Positions 1 through 9,501 of a stretch of DNA of 64,000 nt are shown one piece after another. The stretch covers positions 232,806,765 to 232,870,764 of the forward strand of contig NC_079147.1 of assembly GCF_945859685.1 (NCBI RefSeq), in the 5' to 3' direction. The notes beneath the pieces are model-generated. The model saw nothing but the letters and a program-made list of their open reading frames with translations. It was not told the origin of the DNA and ran no database searches. Origin of the DNA: Eupeodes corollae. Lineage: Eukaryota > Arthropoda > Insecta > Diptera > Syrphidae. Each line of letters starts with the position of its first letter. Position 1 is the first letter of the stretch. The translations under genes and the position numbers were made by a program.

Positions 1-229
1 ATGAACATGTCCAGCACTCTCCATTAGAAGGAATAACTTTCTCGGTAATCCCTTCTTCGATAACACCAGTGAACTGGCAACGATTGACACAAAACGTCTC
101 TCTAACTTTATTAAAAGTGCGAAATGGTTTGTTTAAATTCATTACTCTCCCATGAGTAACCTCATTAGAGGTATCACAATGGACCCTTGAGCTCTACGTG
201 CGTCAATAACATCTGGACAGCCACTCCAA
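1..229 (+). mobile_element. LOA-clade non-LTR retrotransposon, 3' terminal fragment
   Basis: In frame 2, bases 2-120 read as the C-terminal end of a LOA-type ORF2. A Cys-Pro-Ala-Leu segment is followed by a Phe-rich stretch and a Lys-Arg-Leu-Ser-Asn-Phe motif ending in Lys-Trp-Phe. The 3' untranslated part carries GGTATCACAATGGACC and ends at a CCTAACC-like tail near 229. The same tail motif (GGTATCACAATGGGCC) ends the LOA copy at 30150-30229, which supports the assignment. It is 5' truncated by the window edge and non-functional. The family call rests on recognising the C-terminal zinc-knuckle region and on the internal match to the second copy. Confidence 0.72.
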
Positions 230-230
230 C

Positions 231-775
231 CTAACCCTATCATTAACTGAAGGGGAGTTGCCAATTAAATGGGACTTCATGCAGGATAATGACCCGAAGT
301 ACCCCTTCGAATCAGCTAAAAAATCAATGTTATGGAAAAGCTATCACAATCCCCCGACCCAAATTCAATTGATTGATTGATTGAGATTGTAGAACCCATA
401 TTCAGGGAAGGGTACTCCATATCCGTAGAGACATTTGCCAAATTGTTGAATTTGATGAGGTGAATAGTGGAGGCAGTTATGGAAAATATGGGTGCCACTA
501 CAAAATACTCAAAAAATTTTAAATACTTTTACCGTTAAGCTATTTTCTACCTACAAAATATTACCATTCTTAATAATCATAATTTCACTTTTTATCATTT
601 TTGCTCATTATTATATTTTTTTTAAATGTTTGCATTTAAGCAATAAGTTATTAAAAATCTATCCGTGTAGTTTTTATTGTCAAAATCTTCAAAAATAATT
701 TTTGATATGTTAAAAAGAATGAACACGTTAAAAAGAATGAACACGAGCCTGTTTTTATTATTTTTCCCATCACTG
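231..775 (+). mobile_element. Tc1-like DNA transposon, 3' part (transposase C-terminus and right terminal repeat)
   Basis: The plus strand encodes the second half of a Tc1-type DDE transposase. A QDNDPK motif with the second catalytic Asp lies at 282-299. It is followed after a frameshift by Asn-Val-Met-Glu and Gln-Ser-Pro-Asp (third acidic region) at about 327-360, then a C-terminal stretch ending near Ala-Thr-Thr-Lys-Tyr at about 500. The right terminal repeat ends in CACTG at 771-775 and is followed by TA. The 5' half and left terminal repeat are absent. An 18-bp unit is tandemly duplicated at 709-726 and 727-744. The piece abuts the LOA tail directly. It is inactive. Confidence 0.7.
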
Positions 776-865
776 TATGTACATTGTGGCGAATGTGATT
801 TTATGGTTAAAGAAGGTGTGGTGAATTTAACTATTTAAATTCACTAACCCCCAAAATTAATTAAT

Positions 866-1500
866 TCCTTAAAGCAATTCGTTTCTTGGCAAAGCAGCTT
901 AATATTGAAAAACTTAATTAAATGTTTAATAAACAACAGATGGTAAAAAATCCCATGAAAGTGTGCATATCCTATTTAAATAAATTTTGATTTTAACTGA
1001 ATTCTTTATTTTTAATAATAAATTCGTTTAGGAGAGACAAGGAATTTCAAAATTGTGAGTTAAAAGCGAATTTTATTAAGTAAATAATGTAAAGCTAAAT
1101 AATATCTGAACAGTGTAGTAACATCAATATTTTTGAAATAATATTTTTGTGAAATCTACTCACCAAAATTATATTTTAAAAAGAAACTAACAGCCAAACT
1201 GCAAATGACTGTATTAAATTTTCCTTCGTTGTTAGTGCTGCGATTTCTTCCAAATAAAAAAACAAAATTATTGTCACACTTTGCTTAATCTTAATTAAAA
1301 ATAAATAATTTTGTATCACATTTTTTGACTTCGATTATATATTTAAATAAAACCAATTTATTTTAATTTAAATTAAACACTTCACTTTACTTTTTTTTTA
1401 AAACTAACCGTTCGCGAAACAAAATAAAAATAAAAATTAACTTCATTGCACTAATGCGGATCCAAACCTGAATGCGTCAAAGATTAGAAAGCGACTGCTC
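866..1500 (-). other. Left arm of a head-to-head inverted duplication (decayed first exon, intron, start of exon 2)
   Basis: Read on the minus strand this arm matches the right arm (1855-2625) over several hundred bases with many substitutions and small indels. Shared landmarks in minus-strand order are a block containing GGATCCGCATTAGTG (around 1450-1470), an ACTAACCG block (about 1402-1410), a CATTTGCAGTTTGG block (about 1195-1210), a splice-donor-like GTGAGTAG (about 1156-1163), an intron-like AT-rich part, an acceptor-like AG at 913-914, and AGCTGCTTTGCCAAG (about 884-900). Homology fades below about 870. No open reading frame is kept. I read it as an old inverted copy of a transcribed 5' region; a long-armed foldback element is the alternative. 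Confidence 0.55.
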
Positions 1501-1854
1501 TCTTACCGGCCCTATGAGGGGCATGTGTTCTGAATCTATTATATTCTCTTAACCTCGGCTTAATCTACTCCTGTTGTCCATTCGTACTCAGAATTTAGAG
1601 CTTAAATTAAAATGAAAAACATCAGCTCACGCGCATATGACTTAAAGTTAAATGTTGTTATTGTAAATTGTAGGGACATGTTCTCTTTACATTTCTCCTC
1701 GTTCTTTTATTGAGCGAAATTATACGTTTTACAGTAGGAATGAAGGAGAATACAAAATGGGTGGTGTGGGTGACAAAATGTGTCTTGCCTAATTACAAGG
1801 TTGGAAAAGAGGAGAAATAAAAATGCACGATATTAGAGTGTATTTGTTGGGCGG

Positions 1855-2625
1855 GGAACAAACCAAATTTCCGATCAGAGCGCAGTCGTCCAGTCCCCTT
1901 CTAGTCTTTGCCAAGGTCAGTTCAGGATTAGATCCGCATTAGTGTAACAAATTAAATTTTTATTTAAATTTTAATCGCGATCGGTTAGTTAAAAGCAAAA
2001 AAGTGAAGTGTAGCATTTAAAAATAGTGAAATTAAAAACTTAAATTTAAAAAATATATTTAATTGAAGTGGAAGTGAAATAAGTGATATAAAAATTGTTA
2101 TTGTAAAATTAAATTTTCATTGAATCACTACATCCGAGTTCTCGTCGTAGCGTGACTTATCGTATCGTGGTGTGTTTTAGTTTTCTTTTGTATTAGTGTA
2201 TGAAAAACAAAACAAAATGCAGCCCTTATTACGCTCAAGGAAAATTTCAATACGGCCATTTGCAGTTTGGTTGTAAGGTTCTTTTTAAAACAAAATGTTG
2301 GTGAGTAGTTTTCAATTTTTAATATAATTTCAAACAAATATTAACGTTTCCACACTGTTCAAAAAATGGGAATTTTTAGTAATTATTTATATTATAAAAT
2401 CCATTTACTCTCACACACAATTTAAAGCTCCTTAAACGAATTTATTTAAAAAGATGATTTTAGTGACTCAAAATTTGTTGGTTTCAATGAAAATTAAAAT
2501 CAAAATTTGTTTAAATAACATACACAGACACACACTATCAATCGTTTTATTCTATTTATTATTTTGTTTTAAACATTATAGAGTGTTAAATGTAGCTGTT
2601 TTGCAAGGCCTTCATTTAATGTTAA
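1855..2625 (+). promoter_or_regulatory. Right arm of the inverted duplication: candidate promoter, non-coding exon 1, intron 1, start of exon 2
   Basis: This arm carries a TCAGTT initiator-like hexamer at 1917-1922, then a shared block with GATCCGCATTAGTG (about 1932-1945). A strong splice donor (ATGTTG followed by GTGAGTAG) begins at 2301. A short intron with a pyrimidine-rich end runs to an AG at 2580-2581. The open frame that starts at 2583 cannot be joined in frame to exon 1, because the codon across the junction would be TGA, so exon 1 is probably non-coding and the first usable ATG is at 2619. The donor and acceptor positions are mirrored in the left arm, which suggests they are real and older than the duplication. 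Promoter function is inferred only from the initiator-like motif. Confidence 0.45.
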
Positions 2626-2930
2626 CTGATTTGTTATTGGAAACTGCTCAGAATTGCAGAAATGTATTAATTAAGTCCGGGGGTTATTCAATTACGAGCC
2701 AAGTTCCTGATATGCTCTCTTCTAGAATTGGATAAGGATCAACTTTAGTATTTGAAGTACAATCTGAAACTAAAGGTTATTTTCTTCCACTTGGTATAAA
2801 GTCCCCAGTTATTTCTAGTTTGGTGGTGGTTACTTTGCATTTAGGAGTTTCCAGTAATATTTGTTAGGAAAGATGATTTTTTAGGTATTCATCTTAGAAA
2901 GGCTATTGAGTCAATTTGTTGCTGTTTTTA
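2582..2930 (+). pseudogene. Broken coding-like exon of unknown family
   Basis: From the predicted acceptor at 2581 a frame stays open to TAA at 2733-2735, continues in the same frame to a TAG near 2868, and carries on in the next frame to a TAG near 2930. The hydrophobic and charged pattern stays protein-like across both breaks: an amphipathic start, a Gly-Gly-Tyr segment, a beta-rich middle and a basic end (Arg-Lys-Asp-Asp, then Leu-Arg-Lys-Ala-Ile-Glu). I do not recognise the family. One nonsense codon and one frameshift make this a likely pseudogene. An RTE copy begins directly downstream at 2952 and may have removed the rest. Nothing indicates reverse transcriptase or transposase. Confidence 0.4.
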
Positions 2931-2951
2931 GCCATTTGAAGTCTTGGTTAA

Positions 2952-5787
2952 GGTGGCGCTATAGTCCAGGTGGACTTAGGCCTCAACCCGCATGCGTCTC
3001 CAGCCAGATCGGTCGCTCACTAGCTGTCTCCAGTTTTTGACGCCAAGTTATTTGAGGTCTTCTCTGGCCTGCGTGCGACACCTGCGTTGCAGTCTTCCTC
3101 TACTGCGCCGTCGTTGGGGATTGGATTTGAAGGCTTTCCGGGCTGGAGCGTTCATGTCCATACGCTCTACATCAGTCGTTGAACGTTAATTCCTTTAACT
3201 AGGTGAGTGTCGCTGTACAGCGCAAACAGTTCGTCGTTATATCTTCTCCTCCATTCTCCATCTCAAAATACGGAACCAAAAATCATCCAAAGAATTTTTC
3301 TCTAGAAGCTTCCTAAGACGCTCTCATCTTTCTTTGACAGGGTCCAGGCCTCATCGCCATAAATGAGAACCGGGATGATGAGGGTCTTATAGTTGGTGAT
3401 TTTAGATGCTCGAGAGAGGACTTTACTTCTCAATTGCATTCTAAGTCCAAAGTAGCAATGATTTGCAAGAGTTATTCTCCGTTTGTTTTTAGCGCTGGTG
3501 TCGTTGTCTGAGTTTATAGCGGTGCCTAGGTAGACAAAGTCCTTAACTACCTCAAAGTTATAGCTGTCCATGGATACGTTTTGTCCAATACGTCGTCGTT
3601 CAGTGTCCTTTTTTGATGACAGCATATACTTGGTCTTGCGCTCATTGACCACTAAGGCTATCTTCTCTGCTTCCGTCGCAATGCTCAAAAACGTTCCACT
3701 GACATTGATCTTCCAATTATGTCAATATCATCTGCATATCCAAGTCATTGGATGGACCTTTGGAAGATTGTGCCTCTAGTGTTGAAGGTTGCGTTTTGCA
3801 CAGTTATTTTCAGAACGATGTTGAAAAAGTAGCATGACAGTGCATCAGCGAGATCTTTGATAGATCAGCGTGCACTTTCAATCTTCATTCTGCCAAAACA
3901 AGACATTGTTCTGGAGAGCTCTTCCCTGTGGATTTTTTCACAAGCGGCCTTTAAAATTGATAGAGGGATAATAGGTATCGGTTTGAAGTTCCTTGTTTTT
4001 TTTCCAAGATCAGCCTTAATGTGAATATTTGGTCAACGGTGGACTTTCCTGGACTGAAGCCACACTGATAAGGACCTATCAGGTTGTTGACGAACGGCCT
4101 TAGACGTTCACATAATACAGCAGAGAGCATCTTGTATGCAATTTTAAGGAGACTGATGCCTCTGTTATTGGCGTAATTTAGAGGGTCTCCTTTTTTATGT
4201 ATCGGGCAAACTATGCTGAGATTCCACTCATCGGGCATGCTTTCTTGCGACAATATTTTGCAGATGATTTGGTACATGCTCTCTACTAAGTCATCGCCTG
4301 CTGCTTTAAATAGTTCGGCAGCGATGCCATCCAGGTGCTTTGTTTGACTTCAGTTTAGATATAGCTATCTTTACTTCATCGAGGTCGGAAAGGCTGAATT
4401 GTTGATCTGCGTCGTATAGGTTCAGTGGTTCTATCTCCCTTACAGAGGAATTGTAATTTGAAGGAGTGGTATTTCCATATTTTCAACATAGACTGATCGT
4501 AATTTTAGGCTTCGGTTCGTAGCTGGTAGGTAGGTTTTTTTTTACCTTTTGGTAAAATTTACGAACCTCATTCCTGTTGTGACATCCCTCTAACTCGATC
4601 ACGCGCTTCTCATGCTTCCTTTTTGTCCATCTTAGAAGCCGGTGTTCCTCATTCTTCGTCTGCCCGTAAAGCATGCTAGCAGCTCTGGTCCTTCTGTGCA
4701 GATCCGTTTCGTATGCCTGTTGCTTAGCTGCGTGAGCTTGCCGGCATTCGTCGTCAAACCAGGGGTTTTGCTGTGGTGGCCGTGTGAAACCTAGCACTTC
4801 AGAAGCGGCATGTCTGATTTGTGCAAGGCAATGTTGCTATTGGTTTTCAATACAGCATAGGACTTCTTAAGAGGTTATTAGAGACTGGATCACAAAAGGA
4901 CATGGCTGTCTCTTGCGATTGTAGCCATCTAACGTCCAATATTGTTATAGTACTCCACTGTGTTGGCTTGGATCGGGATTTTCGTCGCTGTACCTTGGCT
5001 ACAACGAGTTAGTGGTGGTGTCGTGCAGGCTGTATCTCCCGATTGTGCCAACAAAGATATCTTCCTAGCTTGGTGTTAAAATCTTCTAAGATAATAATAA
5101 TAAGTCATAGCCAGAATACTTCTTTTATGCCTTGTCCAAGAGCTTGAAGAATATTTTTTTGGCGTCTTCATCTTTCTCCTCTTATTTGCAATGAGCGTAT
5201 GTAGGGCTTATGTTTGTGAATTTAGCCTTAAACTCAAGACTTTTTGCTTGAGGCCGTTTCTAACAACAAATCCACACCCAAATAGATGCTGCATTTGTTT
5301 TCGCTAGCAGTCACAGTCTTTTGGTTTGCATTTGCCTGGTCCATCCATCCATTGCACTCCTTGGGTGGTGGTAATAATTGCCTTGCAGCAGTTTAAGGTT
5401 TCCACTAATTGTTCGGCTGCATGTGGTCTGATAATGGACTTTACATTCCACGTACAGATCCTTAGATTGTTCTCCTTAATTCGTTTTCTTGGTTCTTTAT
5501 CACTTAATCCGTCTGTATGTGAAGCTTGTTGGTGCTTCGCAACTGGAAATTTTTTACGTGGTCAGGAAGTCAAACCCGAGGGCACAACTCCCAACCTGGA
5601 AGGGGCCAGATCTTTAGTTTAACTCCAAGGACGGGGAGCCGGATAAAGTGCTCGTAATACGGTCTGGCTTCCGAATGTATCGCAGAAACCCCCTATAAGG
5701 TGTTCGTTAAGTAGTTCCGCTTTACTGGAACTGTAGACGATACCGTTGATTCCATCTCAGGAATTCCTTTGCTGCAGTCTGGATAAT
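2952..5787 (-). mobile_element. RTE-clade non-LTR retrotransposon, copy A (subfamily 1, near full length, dead)
   Basis: On the minus strand the order is 5' UTR (5640-5787), APE-type endonuclease pieces (about 5300-5620), linker with NPWFDDECRQA (4483-4797), reverse transcriptase (RT) with a PYQCGFSPGKST segment (3951-4277), a palm with intact Tyr-Ala-Asp-Asp (3725-3742), and a C-terminal region with TLSKKDE (3302-3688). Compared with copy E, about 220 bp of the endonuclease C-terminus is deleted near 5010-5025. The polyprotein is cut by many stops and frameshifts. The 3' end lies at the GTGGCGCTA block near 2953, without the (AAGT)n tail seen in other copies. Its 5' end abuts copy B in the same orientation. 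Confidence 0.85.
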
Positions 5788-5789
5788 GT

Positions 5790-6645
5790 AGCCAATCTGG
5801 TTGAATATTGGTTGATCAGGAGATTTTCATGTCCCCTGGTTTATATCAAGATGTGTTAACTGCGTACTAGTTACCAGACATCTCGCCCTACAGCGAAATC
5901 GATCAGCCTGTAAATTCGTTACCGGAGGTAGTGTCGTCGAGGTTGTATCTAACAATCGTGCGACCAAAGATGTCTTCCCTTCCTAGCTTGGTGTTAAAAT
6001 CTGCTAAGACAATTTTAATGTCATAGTCAGGTCACTGCTCTAATTGCTTGTCCAAGAGCTCGAAGGATATGTCTTTGGTCTCTTCATCTTTCTCATCTGT
6101 TGGACCATGCGCACATATTAAGCTTATGTTAGCGAATTTAGCCTTAATGAAACTCAAGACTTTTTGCCTGAGTCTAGTTCTAACAACAAATCCACACCCA
6201 AATAGTCGCTATTTTTGTTCTCGTTAGCAGTTGCCGTAGTATACATTGCAGTTTTCTAGTTTGCGTCTTCCCAGTCCATCCCATCACACTTCTTCGATGG
6301 CTGTAATATCTTCTTTGCGGCAGTTTAGGGCTTCCGCTACTTTTTCGTGTGCACTTGGTCTATTAAGGGACCTTACATTCCACGTACAGATATTTTGCTT
6401 GGTTTTTTATCAGTTAATCCGTCCGTATCTGAGGCTTGTGTATGCTTCGCAATAGGATATTTTTACGTGACCAAGAAGTTACCCCAACTGCACAAACCTC
6501 AACCTGGAGGGCCAGATCCTTAGATTAACTCCAAAGACATAGAGCCGGATAAACCGCTTCTTATATTCCTGGGCTCCGAATATGTCGTAGAAGCCCTATT
6601 AAGTTTTCACTGAGTAGTTCAACCTTACTGGAACTTATGAGCAAC
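5790..6645 (-). mobile_element. RTE-clade non-LTR retrotransposon, copy B (5' fragment, subfamily 1)
   Basis: This is the 5' UTR and most of the endonuclease domain of the same RTE family as copy A, on the same strand. The 5' end, with the CTACTGGAACT-type block seen in all copies, is near 6640. The N-terminal region with the Ala-Ser-Asp-Thr-Asp-like segment and Asn-Pro linker lies at 6420-6470, and the endonuclease runs down to about 5890. It stops mid-endonuclease at about 5790, where the 5' end of copy A begins. The 3' remainder is not found on the other side of A, so this is a tandem chimera or a deletion rather than a simple nested insertion. Confidence 0.75.
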
Positions 6646-6649
6646 AAAA

Positions 6650-9400
6650 TGTATCTATTTAAGCTAGATCGACCAAAATGCATTCCTACTATTACTATCT
6701 TTTGAATTCTGTGAAAACCAAAAAAGTGCAACTCTAATTTTCAAATTAATTTTGTCAATCTGAAGTAAGAATGGTTAGAATTAACCCTAAATACAAACCA
6801 TTAATCTTCGATTAGCAGCGTTACATGTTTCTTGGGATAAGTTGTTCTTTAATTCCGCATGGTTCATTTCCTAGCTTAGCTCAGCCTAAGACCGCTACGA
6901 AAGAAAGAACTTGTCTCAACAAATATAAAATACCGGGAAACTGTATTTCATTAACTTATTAACTTTTTTATTAGATACCCAATACACAGTAAATCATATT
7001 TATAGGTTATTAAAAAGTTAAGTTTTTTAACAAATTAAAAATGTATTGTCATAAAAAATAAAATTACCAAAATTCTCTTGCTTTTGACACCTTTTTTGCT
7101 TAAATTGGTTCAGTGTGAGATCCGCAAAAGGGAGACTTACAAACAATGTAATAAATTGATACCTTATTTTTGTAGTGAATCTAATCCTGTCAGTTTTTCG
7201 AAAAATGTCAAAGTTACTTAAGAAAATATCAGGTGCAAGTTTAAAAAAACGTGTTCTTTAGTCATTTTGCTAAACGATATAAAAACTACCCTTATCTGAA
7301 AATCTAGTTCTATGATCAAAAAATTTATACTCGTTATGTCAGACCTTAAATTTATCTCAATTAAATCAAACTTGCTACACATAAGTTTGAACTTTTTACT
7401 GAACAAATAAATCTCCATAAATGTTATGTAAAACAGAAAAGATGTTTCTTGTTAAACACTCCTTCCGCAACGATTCCATAAAACACAAACTTCTTAACGA
7501 GCTTAACGCACATATAGTAATAACATGTTCCTTATGTTCACTATCCTTGTTTTATCCGACGACGACCGATGATAATATAGTGAAGGTAACCAAAACCTAC
7601 AAAACCATTAATTACTTTTACCAGAGTAAGTGTAGTGAGAGGCTACGCTATAGAGTAGCATAAAACAGGTTCTGGTCAAACTTTGTTATTACCATTTACC
7701 ACACAATGTGGCCCGCATTATAGACCCATTCCCAAAAGACTCCTTCTTTTGCTTTGGCCAACTCATTGACTGCTCAGCTTCTGGGTTAACTTCTTGTCTT
7801 TCTTTTTATAGATATACAAAAACCTTGAATTCTCCTCAAACAAAATGTTTCCTTTACTTTAAAACTCTGCCAAAAAAAGAGATACAACTTCAGTTCACTG
7901 GTTGATAATAACGCGGGTTCACAAAGGAATACCAACCACATCGTTTCGTTCCATAACCTTCATTGAAACTTTTATTTTTTCGGCAATATGAAAGGCAGAC
8001 AAGAAAAACCTTTATTGCATTTTTTCCCTGAAGGAAGACGAAGTCATCCCACATCTGAAAATTCCCTTCGTTAAAAAAGGGTGTTCCTTTTACCATTTTT
8101 ACTCCATCAACGGGTTCTGGAGAAAAAACATGTCTTTTTAAGGAGACATAAAAACGTGCCTCACGAAAGCACTAACAATAAAAATGTCAGCCTTCAGTAT
8201 AAAACTCTTGTCAAATAGTTACAAAATGTAAGACAATAGCCAATGCACGTGTAGTCAAAACTATGAATTGGAATATCTCTTGACAATCCTTGAGTTAAAC
8301 AAGTTAAAAATGTTTATAAAAACGATGTCATATCAACAAGACATGAAGCTCCGAGACCAAGATGTCAGCTCCAGTCAACAGCTGCTGAAGTCAGTGGGAG
8401 TAGAACAATATTGCTTGCATTTCTATCCCCACTTTTGTTTACAAAACCATGATCCCGTTTCAAGGACACATGCATTGGCAAACAAAAATAAAGCATCAGG
8501 TGTCAGAAGTGGGATATACTCTGAGGAGATATCTACAAAGTGAGTAAGTGAAGTGTATTTGAATCTTTAATAGCATTTGTGTATAACTTGTGCGGTTTTG
8601 GGACAAACAACATCAGCTCTTTTCTCGAGCTTTCACTTTGCGAAATATTGAACACCACCATGACCCGTCTTCCTATGCTTTTTCCTGCCCGTGTTGGAAA
8701 TAAAGGTAAAACTAGAGAAGAGTCACCTTCCGTTTTTATTGCAACATAAATATTTAAAATGCTATTTAATGTTTTTTGTTTTTAGTTTTTAGTTAGTCTT
8801 GTGTAGTATTTGCTCCTTTATCATAGTCAGGACCGGTTTTAGCTATGTGACATTAAAAGCTATAGCTCAAGGCGTCACAAATTTCAACAGCGAACATTTT
8901 ATATGGTACTTTGGGTGTAAAATTGTTTCCATAATTTGAATTAAGAAGGTTTGGCACTAACAGTTTCTCAAGGGCCCTGACTCTATCTAGGAATAAAAGC
9001 TTATTATCCAAGAGTAGGTCTTATCACCATTGCTTCCATAACATGGCTATAGAAATGTTTTTAAGTCACTGGGCCTAAATTTCTCTATAACTTTAACACA
9101 CTATTTGTTGAAAGCAAGTTTAAAATCAAAAGTGTTTGGAATGATTAAAGGAGGACGAAGAGCTCAAACCTGAGAAGGTTTAAATGCAGGATTGACTCTG
9201 CCCCTGGTACGCGTGGGTATGTGTTTATATTTATGTGCTCTATAATAGGGTGCCAAGAATAAAATAGTGTAAGAGGGGCCAACGACATTGGGGGATAAAA
9301 ATGGAATGTTATTAGTAGTGCTTAAGAAATTGCAACCATCATCTGTGGCACCTTGACACAGAAAAATAAACATAAAATACCGAAGAGAGAAATAGTGGCA
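6650..9400. other. AT-rich stretch without a supported gene
   Basis: Open frames here are short (under about 95 codons), lack recognisable domains and show no convincing splice-linked exons. The best is a 91-codon frame at 8268-8543. Its last 20 residues weakly recall the RNase H start of LOA elements (a Ser-Gly-Ile-Tyr-Ser-Glu-Glu core at about 8502-8525), so a small LOA remnant is possible. Nothing else can be supported. Confidence 0.4.
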
Positions 9401-9402
9401 AT

Positions 9403-9460
9403 TGCATGGTATAGTGGTTGTCGTCTTGACCTATCTTATGGTTCAAAACTTAATCGGTAA
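9403..9460 (+). other. Degenerate tRNA-like segment (possible SINE head)
   Basis: TGGTATAGTGG at 9407-9417 resembles a pol III A box, and GGTTCAAAACT at 9440-9450 resembles a B box. The two are about 12 bases closer than in a functional tRNA, and acceptor and anticodon stems are not preserved, so it is not an intact tRNA gene. It could be a decayed tRNA pseudogene or the head of a SINE. No second copy is visible in the window. Confidence 0.25.
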
Positions 9461-9490
9461 GCTATCTTCTCATATAATAATTAAAGATTG

Positions 9491-9501
9491 AAGATAAGGA
9501 A
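9491..9501 (+). repeat. Candidate target-site duplication, left copy (AAGATAAGGAA)
   Basis: The 11-bp sequence AAGATAAGGAA occurs here and again at 12074-12084, just after the (AAGT)n tail of RTE copy C. It is expected for a target-primed insertion. The right copy partly overlaps the AAG-rich tail, so some of the match could be chance. Confidence 0.5.

Noticed and set aside
1440..1945. Paired tRNA-like SINE heads in the inverted arms
   Set aside because: A GGTTTGGATCC / GGATTAGATCC block looks like a B box, but no matching A box at proper distance or tRNA folding is present; the splice-site and exon-like layout explains the arms better.
2200..2300. Small frame from ATG 2200 in candidate exon 1
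   Set aside because: Joining it through the predicted splice gives TGA, and the frame is not kept in the mirrored left arm.
8268..8543. 91-codon frame with a weak RNase H-like end
   Set aside because: Only about 20 residues at the end recall LOA elements, with no catalytic Asp in place and no other LOA motif nearby.
9403..9460. A functional tRNA gene
   Set aside because: Box spacing is about 12 bases too short and the acceptor and anticodon stems are missing.
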